From contig DASRPM010000104.1 in the NCBI GenBank assembly GCA_035646375.1, positions 1 to 64,000 of the forward strand: DNA of 64,000 nucleotides, read 5' to 3'. The notes beneath the pieces are model-generated. The model had not been told where the DNA came from, made no database searches, and saw only the letters and a program-made list of their open reading frames with translations. This document shows, piece after piece, positions 8,082 to 16,062 of the stretch. The stretch is from DASYRM01 sp035646375. GTDB lineage: Bacteria; Acidobacteriota; Vicinamibacteria; Vicinamibacterales; UBA2999. Within the stretch, counting starts at the first letter, position 1. Each line of letters opens with the position of its first letter. The position numbers and the translations under genes were made by a program.

Positions 8082-8756
8082 TTACATCTTTTCCTTCAGC
8101 ACCTTGATCCACGGCTCGGCCGCCGCCGTGGGCTCGACCTTGCGCTCCACGACGACGTTCTTCGTGCTGTAGCCGACGCCGTAGATCTTCTCGTTGGCGT
8201 CGCGGTCGGCGCGGATGGTCGAGCCCGCCAGGCTGACGCCGGCGAACAGGCCGCGCGAGCGCGAGTAGCTGAGGATCTGCGCCTGCAGCTTGTAGTCGGT
8301 GGACGCCGTCGCCTCGCGGCCGACGGGCCCCGCCGCCACCGATGCGTCGCCGCCGATCTTGAACGTGTTCTGCGCCAGGTTCTCGATGCCGCGCTCGTTC
8401 ACCACCACCAGCACGATGTCGGTCGCCTGACCGCCAATCTGGAACCCCAGGCTGCCGCCGGTGAGCGTGACGAATGCTGGCGCCGACCAGCCCGACGCCG
8501 ACTTGACGCTCATAACCCCTTTGCCGCGCTGCGCGCCGATGAGCAGGGCGCCCTTGACGGTGGAGGGGATGACCACGATGGCCTTCGCCTGCTCGACGAT
8601 GGCTTCGGGCACGCCCTTGTCGGGTGCTGACAGCACCTCCTCGAGCACGCGCGCGGATTCGATCAGGCGATCGGTTTCCACCTGCTGCGCGACGGCGAGT
8701 CGCGGCAGCAACGTCAATGTGAGCACCGCAAGCGCAACGGCGACCTTGCTCGTCAT
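8082..8756 (-). CDS. SYLF/YSC84-domain lipid-binding exported protein
   Basis: 224 residues. A signal peptide (about 1-23, AVAQQ) is followed by the SYLF (YSC84) domain, with the characteristic blocks VIPSTVKGALLIGAQRGKGV and TLTGGSLGFQIGGQATDIVLVV. Eukaryotic members bind phosphoinositides; bacterial ones are exported proteins of unclear role. The ATG at 8754-8756 has a strong AAGGAGG nine bases upstream. Confidence 0.9.
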   Translation of the reverse strand: MTSKVAVALAVLTLTLLPRLAVAQQVETDRLIESARVLEEVLSAPDKGVPEAIVEQAKAIVVIPSTVKGALLIGAQRGKGVMSVKSASGWSAPAFVTLTGGSLGFQIGGQATDIVLVVVNERGIENLAQNTFKIGGDASVAAGPVGREATASTDYKLQAQILSYSRSRGLFAGVSLAGSTIRADRDANEKIYGVGYSTKNVVVERKVEPTAAAEPWIKVLKEKM

Positions 8757-8799
8757 CTGGGGGTCCTCCTTGAAGACCCCGAGCGTATCACGCACGAGG

Positions 8800-9693
8800 C
8801 TAGCCGATGCCGGCCACCGGCTTGGTGATGGTCCCGAGGTCGTCGATGCGCGATAGATCCGCGCGCGGGTTGTTGAACCGTTCGCCCGTCTCGATGACGA
8901 CGCTCGCGTGCAGCAGATCGGTGTCGCGGATGCGCCGCTTCACCTCGAGGTCGATCTTGTGCGTGCTCAGCGCCGCGGGCTTCTTGGCGCCTGCCAGGTT
9001 GGCCAGCACGTCGCTCTCTCGAATCGGCAAACCGCACCGCTTCGCGTTCTGGAACAGCCAGTTGAGCGCGATCGGGTTGAGCGAGGGGTTCTCGTTGCCG
9101 CCGCCGACGTCCGAGTGCACGCCGCGGAACCAGACTTCCTGCAGCAGGACGCCGGTGGTCGGTCCGCTGCCCGAAAGCCGTTTGAGCGGAAAGAACAGCC
9201 GGCTCTCGTCGAGCGCCATCGCGTGGAAGACGTTGTGGGCGTTGGGCGGCATGTCCAGGTTGTGACCGGCGTTGACGTGCTCGCCGGGCAGCCCGAACTC
9301 GCCGACGACGTCGAACAGCCCGATGAAGCGCACGTTCTGGTCCTTCATCTTGCTGGCGATCTCGTTGGCAAACGACAGCGCCAGCGCGGCGCCGCGGCTG
9401 AAGCCCGCGATGTCCACCACCGCGTCACCCGCTTCGATGTTGTTCTCGAGCCGCTCCATCGCCTGGCGCACGCGCTGGTGTCCGCCGATGCCAAAGGCTT
9501 CCGAGAACGTCCGGCCGATGAACGTGCGCGCCCGCCTGCCGATGCCCTTCAGGTACAGGCTGCCGATCTCCTTGCCGGGATCGTCGTTCTTGTTGGGATC
9601 CTCGTACGCGTTGAAGAACTTGCAGGCGTTCGAGTCGCGATTGTCGCCGTCACGATCTTCCTGGCCGGTGCCGTCGAAAACATAGAGCGCCAT
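8800..9693 (-). CDS. DUF2235 alpha/beta hydrolase (Tle1-like phospholipase fold)
   Basis: 297 residues. The nucleophile elbow GFSRGA places Ser99 in the DUF2235 position. Further family marks are the N-terminal FDGTGQ, the LFDVVGEFGLPG block and the WFRGVHSDVGGG motif that contributes the catalytic His/Asp. The family includes type VI secretion phospholipase effectors (Tle1), but no secretion genes or immunity gene are visible here, and there is no signal peptide. It is therefore probably a cytoplasmic lipase or esterase. The ATG at 9691-9693 is preceded by GCGAGG. Confidence 0.85.
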   Translation of the reverse strand: MALYVFDGTGQEDRDGDNRDSNACKFFNAYEDPNKNDDPGKEIGSLYLKGIGRRARTFIGRTFSEAFGIGGHQRVRQAMERLENNIEAGDAVVDIAGFSRGAALALSFANEIASKMKDQNVRFIGLFDVVGEFGLPGEHVNAGHNLDMPPNAHNVFHAMALDESRLFFPLKRLSGSGPTTGVLLQEVWFRGVHSDVGGGNENPSLNPIALNWLFQNAKRCGLPIRESDVLANLAGAKKPAALSTHKIDLEVKRRIRDTDLLHASVVIETGERFNNPRADLSRIDDLGTITKPVAGIG

Positions 9694-9850
9694 GGTGACC
9701 TCGCGATGACAAATTGCGAACCGGCGTTGAGCCGGTTTGCCAGACACTGGGCGCGGTCCGCGTTCTTGGCGGGCCGCGCTTTGAAAGTGGAGCGATCCTA
9801 CAGAAAGAACGTCGCGTGCGCGCGAATCGAACGGCGCAAGCCCAGCCGTT

Positions 9851-11041
9851 CTAATGCGATACCGGCCTGACGTGCGCGAACACGGCGAGGCCGAGGCCGA
9901 CACCGCCGTAATTCGGTTGAATCGAAGGCGGGACGAACGCCGCGGACGCGGAAGCGCCCAAGCCCATCTGGAGGAAGCGTCTGGCGCGCGCGTAGTGGAC
10001 GTAGCCGCCCTGCAGTTTTCCGACCGTAAGGATGGCGGCGGGTTGCTCGTGGATGTGCAGCGAGTGTGACGGCTTGCTGTTGAGCTCGGCGCGTCCGAAG
10101 ACAGCCGCGCCGTTGTTCAGCGTCATGTTCGCCTCGGCGAGGCCGGCGTGTGTTCGCTGGCCGCGCTCGGTGTTGGCGCCCCAGGCCAGCGTTCCGGCCG
10201 CGCGGCCGCGCGTGTAGCTCGCCGAGGCGGTCACGCGCGTGATGTCGTAACGCGGACCGTTGGCGAACTCCTGTTCGGCGGATTCGAGCCGGCCGGCCGA
10301 CATCTGCACCGCGAGCGTCGAGTGCGGACGAAAGGTGACGCGTCCCGACACCGAGTCGAGCGGCGCGAGATCGAGTCCGCCGCGCGACTCGTCGGGCTCG
10401 CGGCCGTTGAACGCCGACGCCTCCAGGAGCCAGCGCTGGCCCGACAGGCCCGCCGTCACGACGCCGAACGAGATGTGCGTCGCGTCGAGCCAGTGGTGCG
10501 AGATGGGCGCCACCGGGTTCGACGCCGCCGACGCGCGATGTGGAAACGCTGGCGGACCGAGCGCCGGCTCGCCCGCGAGGCCGGCGTAGAGGCGCCACGT
10601 CAGGCCGCGCGCGAGCGGACGCTCGTACTGGCCCGCCAGTTCCATGAACAGATCGTGCGGATGCTGCCGGTCGTGCAGGCCGTCGCCTTCGCACAGTTCG
10701 CCGCTCGCGAGCAGGTCGGGATACCCGCAGCCGGGAATCGTCCACGGCTCCAGGCTCAGCATCACGCGCGCGCTCGCGTGGCCGCTGGCCGCCGGACGCC
10801 GGGCCGTGGCCATGAACCAGTTGATGCTGCCCAGCTGATGCGCGCCGCGATGGATGGGGGCCCATTCCTGGATGTACTGCACGAACAGGTTGCCGTGCAG
10901 CGTCAGCGTCCACGCGCCCGCCTCGAGGTGATGCTCCGCGTGTTCGTCGGCTGGCGGGGGATGCTGATGCTCCTGCGCGCCTGCCGCCGCGGCCGTGGCG
11001 GCCAGAAGCACGGCGGCGGCGAAACCTCTCGAGGGGAGCAA
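9851..11041 (-). CDS. Outer-membrane beta-barrel protein, exported, function unknown
   Basis: 396 residues. A signal peptide (1-22, AGAQE) precedes a His/Glu-rich segment (EHQHPPPADEHAEHH) and then alternating amphipathic strands typical of an outer-membrane barrel. The N-terminal His cluster suggests metal contact but proves nothing. The start is TTG at 11039-11041, giving a good signal peptide, with no Shine-Dalgarno; a GTG 27 bases further in is an alternative. It diverges from msrB. Transport or metal export linkage is speculation. Confidence 0.75.
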   Translation of the reverse strand: MLPSRGFAAAVLLAATAAAAGAQEHQHPPPADEHAEHHLEAGAWTLTLHGNLFVQYIQEWAPIHRGAHQLGSINWFMATARRPAASGHASARVMLSLEPWTIPGCGYPDLLASGELCEGDGLHDRQHPHDLFMELAGQYERPLARGLTWRLYAGLAGEPALGPPAFPHRASAASNPVAPISHHWLDATHISFGVVTAGLSGQRWLLEASAFNGREPDESRGGLDLAPLDSVSGRVTFRPHSTLAVQMSAGRLESAEQEFANGPRYDITRVTASASYTRGRAAGTLAWGANTERGQRTHAGLAEANMTLNNGAAVFGRAELNSKPSHSLHIHEQPAAILTVGKLQGGYVHYARARRFLQMGLGASASAAFVPPSIQPNYGGVGLGLAVFAHVRPVSH

Positions 11042-11079
11042 GAATCCAAGTATAGGGATAATGTGGAGCGAGACGACCG

Positions 11080-11484
11080 ATGACCGACAAGACCTTTCCC
11101 GTCGAGAAGACCGATGCCGAGTGGCGCGCGCAGCTCACGCCGTCGCAGTACGCCGTGCTGCGCGGGCACGGCACCGAGCGTCCCGGCTCCTGCGCGCTCT
11201 TGAGCGAGAAACGCGCCGGCACGTTTTCCTGCGCCGGCTGCGAACAGCCGCTCTTCATGACCGGCCGCAAGTTCGAGAGCGGCACCGGGTGGCCCAGCTT
11301 TTTCGAGCCGCTCGAGGGGTCGATTGAAACCACCGACGACAGCAGCTACGGCATGGTCCGCACCGAGGTCCATTGCAGCCAGTGCGGCGGCCACCTCGGG
11401 CACGTGTTTCCGGATGGTCCACCCCCGACGGGCCTGCGCTACTGCATCAACGGCGTCGCCTTGAACTTCGCCCCGGCCGCGTAG
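11080..11484 (+). CDS. msrB: Peptide-methionine (R)-S-oxide reductase MsrB
   Basis: 134 residues, normal length. Four zinc cysteines are present in two CxxC pairs (Cys51/54 and Cys99/102). The catalytic cysteine is Cys122 in RYCINGVAL, and the signature TGWPSF is at 69-74. It reduces methionine-R-sulfoxide in proteins, using thioredoxin. The ATG at 11080 has GGAG 11 bases upstream; the AT-rich TATAGGGATAAT just before it could carry a promoter in this very GC-rich DNA. Confidence 0.96.
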   Translation: MTDKTFPVEKTDAEWRAQLTPSQYAVLRGHGTERPGSCALLSEKRAGTFSCAGCEQPLFMTGRKFESGTGWPSFFEPLEGSIETTDDSSYGMVRTEVHCSQCGGHLGHVFPDGPPPTGLRYCINGVALNFAPAA

Positions 11485-11499
11485 CCGCCCGGAGGGCGG
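11485..11499 (+). terminator. Hairpin directly after msrB
   Basis: CCGCCC, loop GGA, GGGCGG immediately after the msrB stop codon. It resembles the GCCCGCCC-type palindromes at 25638 and 40544. Confidence 0.5.
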
Positions 11500-11539
11500 G
11501 CAATAGACCACTGCGTCCAGCCAGGCGGAACCCGCACGC

Positions 11540-11569
11540 TTGTCAGATCCGGGTGAGCCTCGCTAGACT
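11540..11569 (+). promoter_or_regulatory. Sigma-70-like promoter of the VOC gene, probably leaderless
   Basis: TTGTCA (11540-11545), an 18-base spacer and TAGACT (11564-11569), then seven bases to the ATG at 11577. The predicted transcription start coincides with the start codon. Confidence 0.5.
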
Positions 11570-11576
11570 GCGGGCC

Positions 11577-12470
11577 ATGCAGAAGTTGCTTCAGGTCTGT
11601 GTCGTGGCTGGCGTCCTCGCTGGTGCCCTGCCGGCGTGGGCCGAGGCGCCCGCCGGGTCGCTCTCGGCGCTCAGTACGCAGCCCTCGATGAACGTGTTCC
11701 GCCGCTTCGCGGTGGATCGCGCCAAGATGATCGAGTTCTACGGCGAGGTGCTCGGGCTCAAGCAGCTGCCGTCGATCCAGCTGGGCGGCGGCAACGAGAT
11801 GATCCTGTTCGCCATCGGTACCGGGCAGGTCAAGCTGCAGGCCACGCCCGCGGCCAGCCAGTATCCGAACGGCGAGGTGAAGGCGGTCACCGGTCTTCGC
11901 GTGTTGACGTTCTTCTATCCCGACGAGACCGCGGTGGCGGCCCGTTTCACGGCCAAGGGGTATCCCGCTCCGTCGTTCCGGGCGCGTGCCGGCGGCGGCC
12001 GCGTGGCCATGGCGCTCGATCCCGAGAAGCAGTGGGTGGAGCTGGTGGTGATCCCGAACGCACCCGCCGACACCTATCAGCGTCTCGAGGTCGGCATCAC
12101 CGCGTCGAATCTCGAGAAGAGCCGCGCGTTCTACCGGTCGTTCGTCGGCCTCGAGGAGCTGCCGCCGGTGACCGACCCGGTGCTGGGCACCACGAAGTAC
12201 CCGTTCCGCCACGGCGAGACCACGATCAACGTGTGGTCGTTCGGCGCCGGTCTGCCCGCCAACAAGAGCAGCGCCGGCATCCAGTACGTGATTTCCAACG
12301 TCGAGGCGGTGGACGTGAAGGCGAAGGCGCAGTCGGTGCAGATCGATCGGCCGCTCGCGCCGTTCGGCCAGGGCCTTCGCACGATCTGGCTGTCCGATCC
12401 CGACGGCGTCACGAACTACTTCGCGCAGATCGTGCCGCGCCGCCCCGCGGCCGCTCCCGCCACGCCGTAG
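11577..12470 (+). CDS. Exported VOC-superfamily (glyoxalase/dioxygenase fold) protein
   Basis: 297 residues. A signal peptide (1-22, AWAEA) is followed by two vicinal-oxygen-chelate modules, about residues 38-160 and 165-285. Each holds the family pattern of a conserved FYGEVLGL or FYRSFVGL helix start and a later Glu or Asp-bearing strand (PEKQWVEL, DPDGVTNYF). VOC proteins bind a metal and act on small molecules; an exported form is less common. The substrate is unknown. A convincing promoter lies so close to the ATG that the mRNA would have no leader. Confidence 0.85.
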   Translation: MQKLLQVCVVAGVLAGALPAWAEAPAGSLSALSTQPSMNVFRRFAVDRAKMIEFYGEVLGLKQLPSIQLGGGNEMILFAIGTGQVKLQATPAASQYPNGEVKAVTGLRVLTFFYPDETAVAARFTAKGYPAPSFRARAGGGRVAMALDPEKQWVELVVIPNAPADTYQRLEVGITASNLEKSRAFYRSFVGLEELPPVTDPVLGTTKYPFRHGETTINVWSFGAGLPANKSSAGIQYVISNVEAVDVKAKAQSVQIDRPLAPFGQGLRTIWLSDPDGVTNYFAQIVPRRPAAAPATP

Positions 12471-12471
12471 C

Positions 12472-12498
12472 GGACGGGGCTGCGGGTCTTACCCGTCC
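12472..12498. terminator. Bidirectional hairpin between convergent genes
   Basis: GGACGGG (12472-12478) pairs with CCCGTCC (12492-12498). It follows the VOC stop by one base and overlaps the end of the converging DUF1003 gene. Confidence 0.4.
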
Positions 12499-13046
12499 TC
12501 CTTTTTCCCGTTGGGCGGGAGCTCGTCGTCGAGCTTCGACGTGAGCTGATGGACGTCCGTTTCCTGCGCCAGCTCCTCGATCCGCGGGTTGGTCACGGCC
12601 GGGGCGACGCCCAGATGCGTCGCGATGTCCTGCAGCAGCTGCAGCACCGCGGTCATCTCGCGCTCCGCCAGTAGATCGATCTGCAGATCCAGATGCGCGC
12701 GCTTGTCGGCCTGCGTCGCCAGGCGGTTCTGGCTCGAGAGGACGAACAAGGCCAGAAAGATCGCTTCGAGCGAGACCATCGTGGTGAGCAGCGGAAACGG
12801 GAACGGGTCGAACGGCCGCACCGCCGGCACGAGATCAAGGTTCACCGCCGTCCAACCCACGAACCACATCAGGTGAACGACGAGCACCGGTCCGCGGCCG
12901 GCCGTGGACGTGATCCACTCGCTGACGCGCTCGGCGCGCGAGCGGGAATGGAGCGCGGACTCCTCCCAGTCCTTGATGGCGCGCAGGTTCTGCTCCATCG
13001 CGCGCGAGATCGATGCCGTGTTCTGTTCCTGCTTCGGGGGTGACAT
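12489..13046 (-). CDS. DUF1003 membrane protein
   Basis: 185 residues. Two transmembrane helices (about 54-72 and 85-105) carry the DUF1003 signature: HLMWFVGWTAVNL, the acidic/aromatic FDPFPFPLL turn and SLEAIFLALFVLSSQNR. Both termini are charged and predicted cytoplasmic. Function is unknown; relatives are common near ion-transport genes, which are absent here. Confidence 0.9.
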   Translation of the reverse strand: MSPPKQEQNTASISRAMEQNLRAIKDWEESALHSRSRAERVSEWITSTAGRGPVLVVHLMWFVGWTAVNLDLVPAVRPFDPFPFPLLTTMVSLEAIFLALFVLSSQNRLATQADKRAHLDLQIDLLAEREMTAVLQLLQDIATHLGVAPAVTNPRIEELAQETDVHQLTSKLDDELPPNGKKEDG

Positions 13047-13169
13047 GACGCGATGACTGCGATGTAACAGAGCACGTTCGGGGCCAACCCGGCCGCCGCC
13101 GGCGCCCCGCGGTGGGCCGCCGGCGGTGGTGGGAGCGTCGCAGATGGCGCGTTGCGCGCCGTGTGGATG

Positions 13170-13188
13170 GGCTGCAAATCTTGCAGCC
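13170..13188 (-). terminator. Hairpin terminator after the acidic protein gene
   Basis: GGCTGCAA, loop ATC, TTGCAGCC: eight perfect pairs, six bases beyond the minus-strand stop at 13195. Confidence 0.55.
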
Positions 13189-13194
13189 GTGACG

Positions 13195-13431
13195 CTACTC
13201 GGTTTCCTTGTCGGAGGCCTGCTGCCCGTCCTCGTCCTCTTCGTCTTCCTCGTCGGCCTCGCTCTCGTCGTCGTCGTCGAACTCGTCGTCGTCTTCGTCC
13301 TTCTGGCCAGGCTCGTTGGCGTCCGCCTGCGCCATCGGCGCGTCAGGATCGACGCCGACGCTCTCGAGCGCCGGTTCGTCTCGGATGTCTTCGGGCGAGT
13401 CTGCGCCGGTGCCGGTGGTCATGTCTGCCAT
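13195..13431 (-). CDS. Small highly acidic protein
   Basis: 78 residues. The C-terminal half is a nearly unbroken Asp/Glu tract (about residues 48-68). There is no signal peptide, membrane segment or known domain. The start at 13429-13431 is chosen because GGAG lies six bases upstream; an ATG four codons earlier lacks one. A hairpin follows the stop. Such acidic tails often act as unstructured histone- or ribosome-mimicking or cation-binding segments, but no role can be assigned. Confidence 0.6.
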   Translation of the reverse strand: MADMTTGTGADSPEDIRDEPALESVGVDPDAPMAQADANEPGQKDEDDDEFDDDDESEADEEDEEDEDGQQASDKETE

Positions 13432-13573
13432 GGTTTGCTCCATTCCGCCGGCGCTCAAAGGGAGGCGCGGCGCGACGTGCAGCAGCAAGATCATCGCCAC
13501 TTGTGTGAGAGCTGAGCCGGCCGCCCGCTTCGGGCGCGGTCGGCCGGGGTGAGGCGGGGAGGGCCTGTAAGAA

Positions 13574-14113
13574 CTACGGGACCTTGATGGCGAGCGGCAC
13601 GATCACCGTGCCCCAGTGCAGCCGCAGCGTCGCGTCCTTGCCGTCCACGGCGGGGAAGTAATACGAGAGTGTTTCCATGTGCGCACCGGCCTCGGTGTTC
13701 ACCTCGAGCCGCAGCGCGTCCTGCGTTTGACCGGGATAGGACGTGTGGAAGACGTCCCATTCCTTGTTGAAGATGAACGTCCACGCGCTCTCGCCGGGAA
13801 TCGTCCACAGGCTGTATTTGCCCTTGGGCAGCGCCTGCCCGTTTACCTGGACGTCGCGCGTGACGTCGAGCGCCGTCGCGGCGTCGGCCCCTGGATGCCA
13901 CATCCGCCCGTACGGCACGAGGCTGCCGAAGAGCGTCCGTCCCCGCGCCACCGGCCGGCCGTAAGTGATGGTGACGTCGGTGTTGGCGATCTTCTGGCTC
14001 ACCGTGCCGCGCTGGCTGCGCACCACCTTGTCGAGCGGGATGATCTCGCCTTGCTGTGCCGAGACCGCGGCCGCGAGCAGAAGTGTGGAAAGACCGACGG
14101 CCATCCCCTTCAT
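13574..14113 (-). CDS. DUF2911 exported protein
   Basis: 179 residues with a signal peptide (1-19, VSAQQ). The body matches DUF2911: VTITYGRPVARGRTLFG, YGRMWHPGAD, LPKGKYSLWTIP and a C-terminal beta strand WGTVIVPLAIKV. Family members are periplasmic or outer-membrane associated and of unknown function. The ATG at 14111-14113 has GGAG six bases upstream. It lies 62 bases downstream of the PQQ dehydrogenase stop on the same strand, separated by a strong hairpin, so it is probably a separate transcript. Confidence 0.85.
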   Translation of the reverse strand: MKGMAVGLSTLLLAAAVSAQQGEIIPLDKVVRSQRGTVSQKIANTDVTITYGRPVARGRTLFGSLVPYGRMWHPGADAATALDVTRDVQVNGQALPKGKYSLWTIPGESAWTFIFNKEWDVFHTSYPGQTQDALRLEVNTEAGAHMETLSYYFPAVDGKDATLRLHWGTVIVPLAIKVP

Positions 14114-14129
14114 GATGTTCTCCATTCCC

Positions 14130-14160
14130 TGCCCACTCTGCCTACTCCGCTCACTCTGCC
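14130..14160 (-). repeat. Nonad tandem array
   Basis: Three in-phase 9 bp units (TGCCCACTC, TGCCTACTC, CGCTCACTC) and a partial fourth, complementary in sense to the array at 19477-19512. It lies just upstream of the DUF2911 start. Confidence 0.55.
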
Positions 14161-14195
14161 ACGTATTCGCGCTTCCTAGGGAAGCGCGAATACGT
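14161..14195 (-). terminator. Perfect 16 bp inverted repeat spanning the PQQ dehydrogenase stop
   Basis: Arms at 14161-14176 and 14180-14195 are perfectly complementary with a 3-base loop. The stop TAG (14176-14178) lies at the apex, so the last six codons (YVFALP) form one arm. No T tract follows, but the stem is very stable. Confidence 0.65.
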
Positions 14196-15948
14196 ACAGC
14201 TGGCCGGTGTTGCTGGGCTTCAGCTCCGGGGTGAGGCGGAGCGTCGAGTTCGCCACGAGCGACGGCCCGGTGGTCACTGCGACGTACTGCTTGCCGTCCA
14301 CGGCAAACACGACGGGGAAGCCGCTCACTGGAGCGCCCAGGTTCTGCTCCCACAACACCTTGCCGGTCTTGTCGTCGAACGCGCGGAAGCGGCCGTTGGC
14401 GTCGCCGCCGAACACCAGCCCGCCACCCGTCGAGACGAGCGACATCACGCCGGCACGCTGTTCGTATTTCCACAGCGTCCTGCCGGTCTCGACCGAGATC
14501 GCCCACACGGCGCCGACCTTGTCCGTCCCCTCCGCGATTTCGCCCGGCATGTTGAGGCCATACACGCGAGCGGGGTCGCGCTTGTCGGTGGTGGTCTTCG
14601 CCTTCATGCACATGTTCTGCATCGGCATGAACATCACGTTGCTGCGCGGGTTGTAGGCGCCCGCCGGCCAGTTCTTGCCGCCGTTGCTGCTCGGACAGAT
14701 CAGCTTTTCTTCGTCGATCTTCGTGAACAGCTTGTCGGGATTGACGAACACCTCGCCGGTGGCGCCGTCGATCTTCGTGATGACGTTCTGCATCACGGTC
14801 GGGCGCGCCCACAGGAACTCGCCGGTCGTCCGGTCCAGCGTGTAGACGAGCCCCGTCTTGCCGGGGATGCCGGTGATCACCTTGCGGCGCTCGCCCGGCT
14901 TGATGCGCGGGTTGATCCACGGCACTTCCTTCGGGTCGGGCGAAACGGCCGTTTCCACCAGCAGGCGCTCGAACGGGTGATCGAGATCCCAGTGGTCGAC
15001 GACGTGCTGGTAGTACCACTTGATCTTGCCGCTGTCGGCGTCGATGGCCAGCGTCGAGTTGTGGTACAGGTGCTTCTTGTCGTTGCCCCCGAGCGTGAAC
15101 TTCGGCGCCGGGATCGTCACCGACGTGCCGACGAAGATCGTGTTCGTCTCAGGGTCGTAGCTCGGCACCATCCACGTGCCCACGTGCCAGCGCTCGTTCA
15201 TCGGCACGTCGCCCCACGTGTCGTAGCCGAACTCGCCGGGCAGCGGGATCGTGCGCGCGCGCCACAGCTCCTTGCCGGTCTTGGCGTCGTGCGCGGTGAC
15301 GATGCAGGCGTCGTTGCCGGCCTGCGGCTGGCACTGACGGCCTTCGATCACCTTGCCATTGGCGATGATCGGGCCCGAGCTCGCCGACGCGCGCGCGGTC
15401 GCGTCGAGCACCTTCGTTTCCCACACCAGGCTGCCGGTCCGCGCGTCGATCGCGTACATCTGGTTGTCGGCGCCGGCGTCGATGAGGGTGGTGCCCCAGA
15501 TGGCGATGTTGCGGTTGGTGCCGCCGCGCACGCCCTCGGGCAGCTTGCGCCGGTTCTCCCAGAGCAGGTCGCCGGTCTTGGCGTTGATCGCCTGGATGTA
15601 GTCGGCCGGGCCCGGCGCGTACATCACGCCGTCGTAGACGAGCGGCGTCGATTCCATGTTGCCGGCGCCCATCCCGCGGGCCCACACCATCTTCAGCCTG
15701 CCGACGTTGGTGCGATCGATCTGATCGAGCGGGCTGAAGCCGTGGCTGTCGAGCGTGCGGCGCCACGACAGCCAGTTCGACGGGCTCGGCTTCCACAGCA
15801 TCTCGTCGGTCACCGGCACGAAGCCGCGGTCGCCGCCGTTGGGCGGCGGCGTCGACCCCGGTCCCGCCGCCCTCGCCGGCGCTTGCGCCTGCGCTGCCAC
15901 GGCCCACACCAGCAATGCCACCACGACCCACGGATTCGTTCGCTGCAT
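14176..15948 (-). CDS. PQQ-dependent dehydrogenase (quinoprotein alcohol dehydrogenase type)
   Basis: 590 residues. A signal peptide (1-21, AQAQA) precedes an eight-bladed propeller with repeated tryptophan-docking motifs (AKTGDLLW, ARTGSLVW, AKTGKELW, ETGRTLW, DKTGKVLW). It would oxidise an alcohol or aldehyde in the periplasm with PQQ bound to a metal. The metal-site segment HWDLD (319-323) has Asp321 and Asp323, the DxD arrangement of lanthanide-dependent XoxF-type enzymes. The vicinal Cys-Cys of classical methanol dehydrogenases is not seen where expected (near residue 140). The paralogue at 17060-18790 has the same features. No cytochrome partner or PQQ synthesis genes are nearby. Confidence 0.88.
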   Translation of the reverse strand: MQRTNPWVVVALLVWAVAAQAQAPARAAGPGSTPPPNGGDRGFVPVTDEMLWKPSPSNWLSWRRTLDSHGFSPLDQIDRTNVGRLKMVWARGMGAGNMESTPLVYDGVMYAPGPADYIQAINAKTGDLLWENRRKLPEGVRGGTNRNIAIWGTTLIDAGADNQMYAIDARTGSLVWETKVLDATARASASSGPIIANGKVIEGRQCQPQAGNDACIVTAHDAKTGKELWRARTIPLPGEFGYDTWGDVPMNERWHVGTWMVPSYDPETNTIFVGTSVTIPAPKFTLGGNDKKHLYHNSTLAIDADSGKIKWYYQHVVDHWDLDHPFERLLVETAVSPDPKEVPWINPRIKPGERRKVITGIPGKTGLVYTLDRTTGEFLWARPTVMQNVITKIDGATGEVFVNPDKLFTKIDEEKLICPSSNGGKNWPAGAYNPRSNVMFMPMQNMCMKAKTTTDKRDPARVYGLNMPGEIAEGTDKVGAVWAISVETGRTLWKYEQRAGVMSLVSTGGGLVFGGDANGRFRAFDDKTGKVLWEQNLGAPVSGFPVVFAVDGKQYVAVTTGPSLVANSTLRLTPELKPSNTGQLYVFALP

Positions 15949-15962
15949 TGGTTCTCACCCCG

Positions 15963-15980
15963 GCAGACCTGAAGGTCTGC
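15963..15980. repeat. Palindrome with TGAA loop
   Basis: GCAGACC, TGAA, GGTCTGC, followed by AGCTAC. Same plan as the two copies at 61011-61065 (stem, TGAA loop, stem, then CTAC), with a different stem sequence. Confidence 0.6.
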
Positions 15981-16062
15981 AGCTACGGATGGCGGTTCCC
16001 TTTGTGGCTGCAGACATTCACGCCTGCCCGCCGAAGCGAGACTGTATCAGAGCCTGATGTGT

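Noticed and set aside
8800..9693. Type VI secretion effector locus
   Set aside because: No secretion, VgrG, adaptor or immunity gene in the surroundings.
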